Shown here piece by piece: positions 8,313 through 16,601 of a DNA stretch of 64,000 bases; positions within the stretch are counted from its first letter, which is position 1; each line of letters opens with the position of its first letter. The DNA is from Longitalea arenae. GTDB lineage: Bacteria > Bacteroidota > Bacteroidia > Chitinophagales > Chitinophagaceae. The notes below the pieces were generated by a model. It worked only from the letters and a program-made list of their open reading frames with translations. It was not told the origin of the DNA and made no database searches. Location: assembly GCF_016924755.1 (NCBI RefSeq), contig NZ_JAFFJX010000001.1, positions 682,001 through 746,000 of the forward strand, read 5' to 3'. The position numbers and the translations under genes were made by a program.

Positions 8313-9413
8313 TTATTCGTTCGTATTGTCTTCCTCTATTTTTTCGTCTTCTACATTCGCCAGGATAGCCGGGGTCACTTTCTTCACAGGATTGCGGTGG
8401 CTTTCTATATACCCGCTGCGGCGGTTAATGATATCGATACATTCAAAGATCGCCGTAAGGAAAGAAGAATGATCGGCTTTGTTCTTACCGGCAATATCGA
8501 AAGCGGTACCGTGATCGGGCGATGTACGAACCGCAGGTAAACCGGCAGTATAGTTTACGCCTTCACCAATAGCCAGCGATTTAAAAGGGATCAAACCCTG
8601 ATCGTGGTACATAGCCAGCACCGCATCAAACTTTTCATATTGCCTGCGGGCAAAAAATCCATCGGCGCTGTAGGGCCCCATGGCCAGCATGAAATGACGC
8701 GCATCCTTAATGGCTGGTTTAATGATCTCTTCTTCTTCCCGGCCAATCAATCCTTCATCGCCGGCATGGGGGTTGAGGCCCAGCACAGCCACTTTGGGTT
8801 TATCGATGCCAAAATCTTTTATCAGCGAATTGTTGATAATGCTGAGTTTCGAAAGAATGTTGTCACGCGTAACATATTTGGCGGCTTCGCCTACTGGTAC
8901 ATGTTCACTCAGCAACCCTACCCTGAAATTACCGGCCACCATTAGCATGGCAACGTCCTGTACACCAAAAACATGTTTCAGGTAGGGCGTATGACCGGTA
9001 TAATTGAATTCGTTGCTATGGGTATTTTTCTTATGGATCGGCGCCGTAACCAACCCATGGATTTTGCCCTCTTTCAGTGCCTGTACCGCCGTAGTGAGGG
9101 ATTTAATAGCGTATTTGCCGCCTACATCAGAAAGCTGTCCGGGGGTAATGCCCACTTCTTCTTCCCAGCAATTAAAAATGTTGATCTGTTTAAAGTTTAC
9201 GCGGTTCAGTTCCTTAATGCTCTGGTAGCTGAAGTTGATATCGGGTACCGATTTGCGATAAAAATTGATCACCTTATTCGAAGCGAAAATAACGGGCGTA
9301 CAAAGCTCGAGCAGGCGGTGATCGTTCAGGGTCTTGATGATCAGTTCTGCCCCAATACCGTTCAGATCGCCGATCGAAATGCCTATTATGGGTTTTTGTT
9401 GTTGTACGTTCAT
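8313..9413 (-). CDS. pdxA: 4-hydroxythreonine-4-phosphate dehydrogenase
   Basis: NAD-dependent enzyme of pyridoxal-5-phosphate synthesis that oxidises 4-phosphohydroxy-L-threonine. The 366-residue sequence shows the family start GISIGDLNGIGAEL and three metal-binding histidine motifs in order: VTAPIHKKN, MYHDQGLIPFK and SPDHGTAFDIAGK. NPHAGDEGLIGREE is also characteristic. Length is slightly above the usual 330 because of a charged tail (VEDEKIEEDNTNE). It is monocistronic here, with a strong terminator 20 bases downstream and a short heptad run in its upstream region (9447-9474). Confidence 0.96.
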   Translation of the reverse strand: MNVQQQKPIIGISIGDLNGIGAELIIKTLNDHRLLELCTPVIFASNKVINFYRKSVPDINFSYQSIKELNRVNFKQINIFNCWEEEVGITPGQLSDVGGKYAIKSLTTAVQALKEGKIHGLVTAPIHKKNTHSNEFNYTGHTPYLKHVFGVQDVAMLMVAGNFRVGLLSEHVPVGEAAKYVTRDNILSKLSIINNSLIKDFGIDKPKVAVLGLNPHAGDEGLIGREEEEIIKPAIKDARHFMLAMGPYSADGFFARRQYEKFDAVLAMYHDQGLIPFKSLAIGEGVNYTAGLPAVRTSPDHGTAFDIAGKNKADHSSFLTAIFECIDIINRRSGYIESHRNPVKKVTPAILANVEDEKIEEDNTNE

Positions 9414-9731
9414 TGTGAGTTTACTATTGAAGCGGCTAATTTACGATATAATGTTCAACGTGTAATGTTTAAGCTTCTGCCAGGGGCATTTGGCCGGCAA
9501 CAGGTCCGGTTTATATGGTTTCCCTGCAAGCCGCCGCAGCTGGCCGTACATTCAACGGCTATCTTAAACAACTGGTCGAAACGCCTAAATGCTGCACTTC
9601 CAACGCACTCGACCTTAAACTTATCATGCAATATAAAGAAAAACAATTATTAAGGTATAGCTATTTATATATATACTATATATAACTAATATAATGTTTG
9701 TTATATTTGATGTAATTAATCAATCCTGCTT
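9414..9731. promoter_or_regulatory. Divergent intergenic region with heptad run and AT-rich promoter
   Basis: 318 bases between pdxA (minus) and the plus-strand genes. Four heptads at 9447-9474 (TATAATG, TTCAACG, TGTAATG, TTTAAGC) lie on the pdxA side. The right part, about 9660-9720, is very AT-rich and holds a perfect -7 element TATATTTG at 9702-9709, placed to serve the ORF at 9732 and the cargo gene at 9856. No gene is seen in between. Confidence 0.5.
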
Positions 9732-9845
9732 ATGAAAACGCACCTCGTATTAGTTTGTCTTCTTATACTATCCTGTGGACCTCCGCTGGCGGCCGCAGCC
9801 TCAGCTCCCTGTTTATTCTTCCCTATGTCCGTTTCGTTTGATTAA
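9732..9845 (+). CDS. Short ORF with signal-peptide-like sequence, 37 residues
   Basis: ATG at 9732 follows the -7 element at 9702-9709 by 22 bases and the frame ends at TAA 9843-9845, ten bases before the next start. The product has a charged start (MKTH), a hydrophobic core (LVLVCLLIL) and a possible lipobox-like LSCG, followed by Pro/Ala-rich residues. It could be a small lipoprotein, a leader peptide coupled to the downstream gene, or chance. Not recognised as any family. Confidence 0.35.
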   Translation: MKTHLVLVCLLILSCGPPLAAAASAPCLFFPMSVSFD

Positions 9846-9855
9846 ATCCGTTTAT

Positions 9856-11835
9856 ATGCCAATCCGTATTCATGAAATATTACCAATGCTGCTGTTAGCA
9901 ACTACAAGCCTTTGGGTAAATGCACAGATCTCAGCGCCTGTTATCAGAGGAAAGTTCGGCGTGGATGCCGATGTGCAGAACAATTGGTTCAACAATGCCG
10001 GTTACACCCTGGCCGGCAATGATGACTGGTTCTTCCGAAATGGGACAACTGCCACCAGCACCTTCGTGATAGATACAGCAGGTGCCGCCGCCATCCTCGC
10101 GCAGTATGGGATGGGCATCGGGCTTACGACCCCTTTTTTCCGAAAGATGCGATATCCATCATTTAGCCTGGTAGACGGTTCCAAAACCATGATCGATGCC
10201 ATCTTTGTGCGGGATTACCATGGTGCTGATACGACCGCTTTTTCTTTAGGCTCCAATAAAAATGGTATGAGCCCGGCCGAGTGGGGCTGTGGCTACCAGC
10301 CGGTACCGAATAAAAATGATATCCTCGATGCTTATGTTCATATCAGGAGGGAAGGCCCTACAGCATCGCTCGCCGATACCTTGTGGATGTTTGGCGGGCT
10401 GGCGCTGGAAGCGACCAATGGCAACCGGTATTTCGATTTTGAACTATACCAGTCGGATATATTGTATACCCGCAGTACCAATTCATTTACCGGTTATGGG
10501 CCCGATGGGGGACACACGTCCTGGAAGTTTGATGCAGCGGGAAAAGTAACGCAGGTGGGCGATATCATCTTTTCGGCTGATTATGGCAGTTCCGAGCTGA
10601 GCTCCATTGAGGCGCGTATTTGGGTAGAAGCAGCTGCCCGGAGTATAACGCCTGCGGCATTTAACTGGACTGCCGATTTTGAGCCGTCCAGCAGCAATCC
10701 CGCATTTGGCTACGCAGCCATCAGGCCTAAGACGGCTGTCCCTTTTTATTTTGGTACCACCAATTCTACCGAATCCTGGGCAGGTCCATTCGCCATTGTA
10801 AGAGCAAACAACAGTGTACAGTCAAATTACGAGCGAAACCAGTTTATGGAATTTGGGGTAAACCTCACAGTTTTGGGGCTCAATCCCCAATCACTCATGG
10901 GAGTAACAGACTGCGGATTCCCTTTTAGTAAGTTGCTGGTGAAAACCCGTTCTTCTACTTCTTTTAGTGCAGAGTTAAAAGACTTCATCGGACCGTATGA
11001 TCTTTTTTTACCACCCCGCGCACTAGCCGTGCCTGATATACCCCTGTTTTGCGGTGCAACCGGCATCAGCCAGTTAGCAGTAACCAATCCGTATGCTACC
11101 TCCAGCTACACCTGGACGACCGATACCGGGCATATTGTCGGAAGCAGTACCGGTACATCAATCACCGTAGATGAGCCCGGTACCTATGTTGTTACACAAA
11201 CCCTTGAAAATGGTTGTCCTGCCTATGCTACAGACACGATCGTGATCCTGTTGGATCCGGCCTGTGCGGTACTCACCAGTAATGATGTGATTCTTACCGG
11301 AGCGCTTAAAAACAGCATGGCGCAATTGAACTGGTCTGTTCAGCATAACCGCGAGATCCGATTATTTACCCTTGAAAAAAGCACTGATGGAATACATTTT
11401 ACACTGGTAGCTACAGCTAACCCTTTACAGTTGCAGGCAACCTATGCGACATATAAAACCATCGATAATGTTCATGGCCTGAATCATCCTTACGTTTATT
11501 ACCGGTTAAAGCTTTCCTTAAAGAATGGAATGGTAGTTTACAGCAAAGTGCTGCCTTTGGCAGTGACCCCTATCAGCAATGATAACATCAGCTTGCAGCC
11601 TAACCCTGTCAGGGATCATTTACAGATCAATATTTATTCGACCGCCGACCGCGACGTACAGGTACTTATTTATAACACTACCGGACAACTGATGCGAACA
11701 ATGAACAGCCGGGTGAAAAAAGGTTATGCCGCACTTACCGTGAGTGATCTCTGTGACTGGCCGAAAGGTGTATATGCGATAAAACTTGTGTCAGGCAAAG
11801 ACTCCTTTGTAAACAGGATGATCCTGGTGAAATAA
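9856..11835 (+). CDS. T9SS-exported protein with type A sorting domain
   Basis: 659-residue secreted protein. The ATG at 9856 is preferred over an in-frame upstream codon because it gives a clean signal peptide (hydrophobic LPMLLLATTSLWVNAQ). The N-terminal 400 residues are not recognised. A PKD- or Ig-like segment follows (TSSYTWTTDTGHIVGSS and FVVTQT-like strands), then a strand-rich fibronectin-like part (LNWSVQHNREIRLFTLEKS) and a terminal type A T9SS sorting domain with LQPNPVRDHLQI, a GVYAIKL strand and the final FVNRMILVK. After export the tail would be cleaved and the protein secreted or attached to the cell surface. PorX, encoded at 51571, is the expected regulator of this route. Confidence 0.85.
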   Translation: MPIRIHEILPMLLLATTSLWVNAQISAPVIRGKFGVDADVQNNWFNNAGYTLAGNDDWFFRNGTTATSTFVIDTAGAAAILAQYGMGIGLTTPFFRKMRYPSFSLVDGSKTMIDAIFVRDYHGADTTAFSLGSNKNGMSPAEWGCGYQPVPNKNDILDAYVHIRREGPTASLADTLWMFGGLALEATNGNRYFDFELYQSDILYTRSTNSFTGYGPDGGHTSWKFDAAGKVTQVGDIIFSADYGSSELSSIEARIWVEAAARSITPAAFNWTADFEPSSSNPAFGYAAIRPKTAVPFYFGTTNSTESWAGPFAIVRANNSVQSNYERNQFMEFGVNLTVLGLNPQSLMGVTDCGFPFSKLLVKTRSSTSFSAELKDFIGPYDLFLPPRALAVPDIPLFCGATGISQLAVTNPYATSSYTWTTDTGHIVGSSTGTSITVDEPGTYVVTQTLENGCPAYATDTIVILLDPACAVLTSNDVILTGALKNSMAQLNWSVQHNREIRLFTLEKSTDGIHFTLVATANPLQLQATYATYKTIDNVHGLNHPYVYYRLKLSLKNGMVVYSKVLPLAVTPISNDNISLQPNPVRDHLQINIYSTADRDVQVLIYNTTGQLMRTMNSRVKKGYAALTVSDLCDWPKGVYAIKLVSGKDSFVNRMILVK

Positions 11836-11886
11836 TAACATTTCTATGACAGCTTGTAGCTCTTAGTACAGACTGCTTTTTTGTAG

Positions 11887-11904
11887 GTATGCTACATTGC
11901 ATAC
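11887..11904. other. Small perfect inverted repeat downstream of the T9SS gene
   Basis: GTATGC-tacatt-GCATAC. It lies about 50 bases past the stop without a following T-run, so it is weak as a terminator. The stretch 11836-12008 shows nothing else. Confidence 0.3.
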
Positions 11905-12008
11905 ATTACTGTATTATTGAATCTCAATTGGATAAGGGTTTATTTTAGGACAGCCTCACCAATAATTTTTTGAAAGAGACGTTTAAAGAGTGCCAAGAAT
12001 CCGTATTT

Positions 12009-12407
12009 ATGAAAAACACCCTACTGGCTGTGTTGATCACAACAGTGTGTTATGATCATATACATGCACAACGTATAACTCCGCAGGTTGTTAGTAATGC
12101 TGTTAGTCCCGGTTCCTTAGCCGATGGTGCTGCCTCAACAGATAAGCTTAGCAGTGATATTTTTTCCACACATAAGCTGGTGGATGGAGTGCTTACAATG
12201 AATAAACTGGCTGATGATATCAGTCATTCAGAAACAATTTTAGATGATGTTGTCATGACCGGCAGCCAGCAACGATCACCCAATATATTGTCGCGATCCA
12301 GTGTTGTCAGCGAACTATGGTCCCATGCCTGGCAAAGGCAGACGCTGTTATTACCCATTCAAATTGTACAAAAACCCCGGCCTGTTAATACCAAAAGGAC
12401 CGGCTGA
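12009..12407 (+). CDS. Small exported protein of unknown function
   Basis: 132 residues from the ATG at 12009; starting there gives a signal peptide (KNTLLAVLITTVCYDHIHAQ) while the longer frame does not. The mature part is rich in Ser, Asp and Val, with loosely repeated segments around DGAASTDKLSSD, KLVDGVLTMNKLADD and later DDVV. No cysteine or catalytic motif stands out and no family is recognised. It could be a surface peptide or part of a degraded longer gene. It stands alone between the T9SS protein and ksgA. Confidence 0.5.
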   Translation: MKNTLLAVLITTVCYDHIHAQRITPQVVSNAVSPGSLADGAASTDKLSSDIFSTHKLVDGVLTMNKLADDISHSETILDDVVMTGSQQRSPNILSRSSVVSELWSHAWQRQTLLLPIQIVQKPRPVNTKRTG

Positions 12408-12573
12408 AACATATAAAGGTTGAACTAAGGTTTAAGTTTCATGCGGATCAAAGAGGTCCGGTAGTAATTCATTCATGAATGATGCAGCCCCACCTCTTTA
12501 AATAACATTGCTAAAAGCGCTGCTGTTTCCTGCAACTTTGCATCGGATGCAAATAACGTGTTGCCGATCTGGC

Positions 12574-12606
12574 TTTGCCAATTGCCTGTTGATTTTCGTA
12601 CTTTTG
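12574..12606 (+). promoter_or_regulatory. ksgA promoter, TTTG-N21-TACTTTTG
   Basis: TTTG at 12574-12577 and TACTTTTG at 12599-12606 match both Bacteroidota elements. The -7 box ends four bases before the GTG start at 12611, so the transcript would be leaderless or nearly so. Confidence 0.6.
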
Positions 12607-12610
12607 CCCT

Positions 12611-13363
12611 GTGTATACACTAAAAAAATCGCTGGGACAGCATTTTCTGAAGGATGAGAATGTGTGTCGTAAAATTGTAGAGGCGTTACAGGAGCATCCA
12701 TTTCAGCGGCTGTTGGAAGTGGGACCCGGTGGCGGTGCGCTGACCAAATATTTGATTACGCTTCCCGATATTGATTTTAAATGCGTTGAACTCGACGAGG
12801 AGAAAGTGATCTGGCTACTGCAACAGTATCCTGCGCTACAGTCAAAGATCATTCACCAGGATTTTTTGACGATTGCTCAGCCGTTCAGCGAACCATTTAC
12901 CCTGGTAGGCAATTTTCCGTACAATATTTCTTCCCAGATATTATTTAAGGTGTTGGAGTGGAAGGCCACTGTGCAAACGGTGATCGGGATGTTCCAGAAG
13001 GAAGTAGCGCAACGGGTGGTGGCCAAAGAAGGAAATAAGGTTTATGGCATTTTGAGCGTATTGGTACAGGCCTTTTTTGAAGTAGAATATTTGTTTGAAG
13101 TACATGAGAATGCTTTCAATCCACCGCCAAAAGTGAAAAGCGCGGTGATCAGGTTAACACCTAAACAAACAGTGCCCGACATGAAAAGTGAGCGGCAGTT
13201 TTTCGTATTGGTGAAAACCGCTTTTAACCAGCGACGCAAAACGCTTCGCAATGCAGTGAAAAGTTTATATACACCTGAAGCATTGAAAGATCCCATTTTC
13301 GACAAAAGGGCCGAACAATTGACGGTGGATGATTTTGCACGGCTTACTTTTACCATGAAATAA
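12611..13363 (+). CDS. rsmA: 16S rRNA (adenine1518-N6/adenine1519-N6)-dimethyltransferase
   Basis: RsmA/KsgA dimethylates two adjacent adenines in the 3' terminal hairpin of 16S rRNA during 30S assembly, using S-adenosylmethionine. The 250-residue protein starts with GTG; KKSLGQHFLKDENVCRKIV is the conserved N-terminus of the family. Motif I is LEVGPGGGALTKYL and the catalytic motif is GNFPYNIS, the NLPYNIS variant common in this phylum. The C-terminal substrate-binding part includes FNPPPKVKSAVIRL and the basic FNQRRKTLRNAVKS. Length is typical. The promoter immediately upstream suggests a leaderless mRNA. Confidence 0.96.
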   Translation: MYTLKKSLGQHFLKDENVCRKIVEALQEHPFQRLLEVGPGGGALTKYLITLPDIDFKCVELDEEKVIWLLQQYPALQSKIIHQDFLTIAQPFSEPFTLVGNFPYNISSQILFKVLEWKATVQTVIGMFQKEVAQRVVAKEGNKVYGILSVLVQAFFEVEYLFEVHENAFNPPPKVKSAVIRLTPKQTVPDMKSERQFFVLVKTAFNQRRKTLRNAVKSLYTPEALKDPIFDKRAEQLTVDDFARLTFTMK

Positions 13364-13399
13364 ATTGATTATTACCTCCTATACCGGAAAAGCAGGAAG

Positions 13400-14323
13400 A
13401 TGAAGAATGTTATTATTACCGCCAGAGTGCACGACTGGCTTATAGAACAGTTACAGAAAAAAGGATTTACGATACAATATGTGCCAACGGTTACTTATGA
13501 AGAACTGTTAAACACCATTCCCGAAGCAGAAGGCCTGATCATTACCACCCGGATAAAAATAGATAAAGCGATACTCGACCGGGCCGCCCGTTTAAAATGG
13601 ATCGGCCGGCTGGGCAGTGGTATGGAATTGATAGATGTAGCCTATGCTGAAAGCAAAGGCATCAAATGTGTAAGCAGTCCGGAAGGCAATCGCAATGCCG
13701 TTGCAGAGCATGCCCTGGGCATGTTGCTGAACCTGATGAACAAAATGAGCAGCAGTATGCAGGAGATCAGGGAAGGCAAATGGATCCGCGACGCCAACCG
13801 GGGCATCGAACTTACCGGTAAAACAGTTGGTATCATTGGTTACGGTAATACGGGTAGCGCTTTTGCCCGGCTGTTGGCGCCCTTTGACGTTACAGTACTG
13901 GCACATGATAAATTCAAATTTGATTTTGCAAAAGGCTTTATACGGGAGGCAAATCCCGGGCAGATCGCCCGCTATGCAGATGTGATAAGTATGCACCTGC
14001 CATTGACCGATGAAACTTTCCATTACGCCAATGACGCCTTTTTCAACGCGCTTGAACGCAAGCCGTTTTTCCTGAATACTTCCCGCGGAAAGGTGCAGGA
14101 GACCGGCGCCATCATCAGGGCTTTGCAAAACGGTAAAATTGCCGGGGCCGGACTGGATGTGCTGGAAAATGAAAAGCTGGAGACCTATTCGGAAACCGAA
14201 AAAGAGGAACTGGACTGGCTTTTACACCAGCCCAATGTGCTTATAACACCCCATACTGCCGGGTACAGTCACGAAGCCTTTTTTAAAATGGCCAGTGTGG
14301 TATTAGAGAAACTTGGTATATGA
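13400..14323 (+). CDS. D-isomer specific 2-hydroxyacid dehydrogenase
   Basis: NAD-dependent dehydrogenase of 307 residues, similar in layout to phosphoglycerate dehydrogenase without a regulatory domain. The NAD-binding motif is [17 protein letters not shown] (about residues 140-156). Catalytic landmarks follow: Arg in [12 protein letters not shown], the acidic residue in AGLDVLENE, and His in [13 protein letters not shown]. It lies 36 bases after ksgA on the same strand. Substrate cannot be told; 3-phosphoglycerate, glyoxylate and other 2-ketoacids are options. Confidence 0.88.
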   Translation: MKNVIITARVHDWLIEQLQKKGFTIQYVPTVTYEELLNTIPEAEGLIITTRIKIDKAILDRAARLKWIGRLGSGMELIDVAYAESKGIKCVSSPEGNRNAVAEHALGMLLNLMNKMSSSMQEIREGKWIRDANRGIELTGKTVGIIGYGNTGSAFARLLAPFDVTVLAHDKFKFDFAKGFIREANPGQIARYADVISMHLPLTDETFHYANDAFFNALERKPFFLNTSRGKVQETGAIIRALQNGKIAGAGLDVLENEKLETYSETEKEELDWLLHQPNVLITPHTAGYSHEAFFKMASVVLEKLGI

Positions 14324-14557
14324 TGTTGTATTTCTAATGGAAATCTAATGCTGCAGCGCAAGTGGTGGCTGCTGCCAGGTTTTATTAAAGAAACGGCTGC
14401 TTGAAAACCGGTGAAAGCGGCGTAAAGACCTAAAAACACAGTTCATTAACTAATTATTACAACCGGTTAAGCCGCTGCCTGTTACCAATCACCGTGGAGG
14501 CTTGAATTTCCTGGTAAAAAATCGAAGCGGGTAACTTAATCATTCTGAAAAAAACTT
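14324..14557. other. Intergenic region upstream of the greA leader
   Basis: 234 bases between the dehydrogenase stop and the greA -7 element. No ORF with coding character and no clear terminator for the upstream gene is visible. Confidence 0.4.
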
Positions 14558-14565
14558 TATTTTTG
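14558..14565 (+). promoter_or_regulatory. Bacteroidota -7 element TATTTTTG of the greA leader
   Basis: Exact TAnnTTTG match. Transcription would begin near 14570, only about a dozen bases before the terminator-like hairpin that precedes greA. No good TTTG element at -33; an AT-rich stretch lies there. Confidence 0.55.
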
Positions 14566-14569
14566 TTTT

Positions 14570-14616
14570 ACAACAGTAGTGCAACGCTTCAGCCCTGAGG
14601 CGTTGTTCTTTTTTTC
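14570..14616 (+). ncRNA. Candidate greA leader RNA ending in an intrinsic terminator
   Basis: An 11-bp inverted repeat, CAACGCTTCAG at 14582-14592 against 14595-14605 with one G-U pair, is followed directly by a run of seven T in 14606-14616. It lies between a -7 element and the greA start, so transcription from that promoter should give either a short RNA of about 45 bases or read-through into greA. Escherichia coli greA has a comparable terminated leader RNA (GraL). Sequence homology is not claimed. Confidence 0.55.
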
Positions 14617-14664
14617 TGTTTATAGTAGAAGCCAATTATATCTGGTTAAAATAAGGAGGTTTTT

Positions 14665-15138
14665 ATGACTAGTGTTCTATACGTTACAAAAGAAACGCTT
14701 GAGCAAATGAAAGAGGAGCTGCTGCGTATGCGTACAGTCGATCGTCCGGCTGCGGCCAGGGCTATTGCAGAAGCGCGGGAAAAAGGTGATTTGAAGGAAA
14801 ATGCTGAATACGATGCCGCCAAGGAAGCCCAGGGCATACTGGAAGCTAAGATCAAAAAGCTGGAAAGCGATATTGCCAGCGTTCGTATACTTGATACCGA
14901 AAACGTAGATACCAGCAAAGTGTCTATACTTACCAAAGTTACCATCCTTAATCTGGCTAATAAGAAAAGGATTACCTACACGATCGTTTCTGAAAAAGAA
15001 GCTGATCTCAAACAAGGAAAGATCTCCGTGACCTCCCCCATCGGCCAGGGCCTGCTTGGCAAAGTTGTTGGCGACGTGGCAGAAGTTCAGGTTCCTGCCG
15101 GTTTGCTCAAATTTAAGATTGAAGAGATCACCGTTTAA
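14665..15138 (+). CDS. greA: Transcription elongation factor GreA
   Basis: 157-residue GreA, which enters the secondary channel of RNA polymerase and stimulates cleavage of backtracked transcripts. The N-terminal coiled coil carries the hallmark GDLKENAEYDAAKEAQG, whose acidic residues form the catalytic tip. The C-terminal FKBP-like domain ends in SPIGQGLLGKVVGD and a basic-aromatic tail. A strong Shine-Dalgarno AAGGAGGT lies seven bases before the ATG, which is unusual for this phylum and fixes the start. The leader contains a terminator hairpin, suggesting autogenous or conditional control. Confidence 0.97.
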   Translation: MTSVLYVTKETLEQMKEELLRMRTVDRPAAARAIAEAREKGDLKENAEYDAAKEAQGILEAKIKKLESDIASVRILDTENVDTSKVSILTKVTILNLANKKRITYTIVSEKEADLKQGKISVTSPIGQGLLGKVVGDVAEVQVPAGLLKFKIEEITV

Positions 15139-15241
15139 CTACGGCTGCGTTCTTCCCGATTCCCGGATACTTTTTATTACAATTTTCATAAGGCTGGGTT
15201 GCGAATTGCTTCATTTATATTACATATAAATTGCCGGGCAT

Positions 15242-15640
15242 ATGACTATTTTTTCGAAGATCATTGCTGGTGAAATACCGGCTTATAAGATTGCAGAAGA
15301 CGAACAGTTTTTTGCATTCCTTGATATTTTTCCATTGGTAGAAGGCCATGTGTTGGTGATACCAAAACTGGAAATTGATAAATTTTTCGATGTGCCGGAT
15401 GACTACCTGAGCCGCATGCTCGTATTTTCGAAACCCATTGCAAAGGCCATTGAGAAGGTATTTCCGTGCAACCGCTGTGGATTGGCCGTAGTAGGTCTGG
15501 AAGTCCCTCATGCGCATTTGCACCTGGTGCCTATTAACGGTATCAATGACCTGAATTTTACCCGCGGCAAGCTCAAGCTCTCCCCAGAGCAGCTGAAAGC
15601 GGCGCAGGAGAAGATCGTAAATGCCATGGGCAATAAGTAG
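15242..15640 (+). CDS. HIT family nucleotide-binding hydrolase
   Basis: 132-residue histidine-triad protein of the HINT/Ap4A-hydrolase type. The triad is seen in EVPHAHLHLVPI, and the N-terminal FSKIIAGEIPAYKI and FPLVEGHVLVIPK segments are conserved in the family. Such enzymes hydrolyse nucleoside phosphoramidates or dinucleoside polyphosphates. It follows greA by about 100 bases on the same strand and ends at a good terminator (15694-15721), so the two may form one unit. Confidence 0.93.
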   Translation: MTIFSKIIAGEIPAYKIAEDEQFFAFLDIFPLVEGHVLVIPKLEIDKFFDVPDDYLSRMLVFSKPIAKAIEKVFPCNRCGLAVVGLEVPHAHLHLVPINGINDLNFTRGKLKLSPEQLKAAQEKIVNAMGNK

Positions 15641-15693
15641 AAAGCACCGGTTACACAAAATTGCCGATCAGACGGCCAACCACAATAAATTGC

Positions 15694-15721
15694 AAAGAGT
15701 CCCTCAACCAAGGGGCTCTTT
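15694..15721 (+). terminator. Intrinsic terminator after the HIT gene
   Basis: AAAGAGTCCCT at 15694-15704 pairs with AGGGGCTCTTT at 15711-15721 with one wobble, and a T-rich run follows. Confidence 0.85.
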
Positions 15722-15760
15722 GTATTTTTGGATGGAACCCTGCGCATGAGCAAGCGGCAT

Positions 15761-15990
15761 GTTACAATTAGTAGGAGGTCTGAATGAAAGGGGCAATTGC
15801 CCACTGCCCATTGCCAACTGCCAGCTGCCAGCAGCGTGTTACTATTAGTAGGAGGTTTGAGTTATCAGGTAAACTGCCCATTGCCAACTGCCCACTGCCA
15901 GCAGCGTGTTACCATTAGTAGGAGGTCTGAATTACAAGGTAAACTGCCAATTGCCCACTGCAAATTGCCAACTGCCCCCTGCCTACTGCT
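15761..15990. repeat. Nested heptad minisatellite running into the ruvC stop codon
   Basis: Three super-units each begin with GTTAC followed by ATTAGTAGGAGGT (at 15761, 15838 and 15908, spacings 77 and 70, both multiples of seven). Each continues into 7-base units of the type TGCCNAY (TGCCCAT, TGCCAAC, TGCCAGC). The last units cross the ruvC stop at 15983-15985. Length and copy number should vary between strains if slippage is active (inference). Confidence 0.85.
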
Positions 15991-16558
15991 TATTGGTTAT
16001 TCTGCCCGGGTTTTTGGCAATAAAATCTTCCCAGCCCTTTAACTTCTTGCCGGTGGTTTTCAGGAGGGAATTATCCTGAAAATGATGGCAAACCGCTACT
16101 GCCAGCGCATCGGAAGCATCCAGGTATTTAATTTCCGTATTATGCTGAATGGAAAGTATGCGCTGCAGCATTTGCCATACCTGCTCTTTGGCTGCATTCC
16201 CATTACCTGTAATGGACTGCTTTATCTTTTTCGGGGAATATTCAAATACTTCCACGCCCGCGTTCATGGCGGCGGCAATAGCCACCCCCTGGGCCCGGCC
16301 CAGTTTAAGCATACTTTGTACGTTCTTTCCAAAAAAAGGCGCTTCAATGGCAAAGCTGCCAGGTTTATATTGCCGGATAAGATCGCTCACTTTTTGGTGA
16401 ATAAGCTGCAGGCGTTCATAATTATCTTTTCGCGCGTTCAGCTTCAGTGTACTCATCTCCAGCATTTTTAATTTTTGCGACGATACCACTATAATGCTGT
16501 ACCCCATGAACAAGGTGCCGGGATCAATACCAAGAATTATTTTTGAAGGTGTTTGCAA
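15983..16558 (-). CDS. ruvC: Crossover junction endodeoxyribonuclease RuvC
   Basis: Holliday junction resolvase that nicks paired strands of four-way junctions with RuvAB. The catalytic acidic residues sit in ILGIDPGTLFMGY, FAIEAPFFGKN, and the C-terminal YLDASDALAVAVCHH. The first ATG in frame (16630) would overlap the divergent neighbour by dozens of bases, so a TTG at 16556-16558, just before QTPSKIILGIDPG, is chosen (191 residues); the longer form cannot be excluded. The C-terminus ends within a heptad array. ruvB lies 16 kb away, so the ruv genes are dispersed. Confidence 0.93.
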   Translation of the reverse strand: MQTPSKIILGIDPGTLFMGYSIIVVSSQKLKMLEMSTLKLNARKDNYERLQLIHQKVSDLIRQYKPGSFAIEAPFFGKNVQSMLKLGRAQGVAIAAAMNAGVEVFEYSPKKIKQSITGNGNAAKEQVWQMLQRILSIQHNTEIKYLDASDALAVAVCHHFQDNSLLKTTGKKLKGWEDFIAKNPGRITNKQ

Positions 16559-16601
16559 GGAGCGTGGGGATTGGATTACTTTGTGATCATTTTTGGTGAC
16601 G

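Noticed and set aside
8973-9653. Plus-strand ORF of 226 residues opposite pdxA
   Set aside because: Mostly antisense to the strongly conserved pdxA; the rest is intergenic. A shadow frame.
13592-14128. Minus-strand ORF of 178 residues opposite the 2-hydroxyacid dehydrogenase
   Set aside because: Antisense shadow of a conserved gene.
15761-15990. CRISPR array
   Set aside because: Three similar blocks separated by 7-base tandem units, not unique spacers; no cas genes in the window.
16082-16471. Plus-strand ORF opposite ruvC
   Set aside because: Antisense shadow; RuvC motifs define the real strand.
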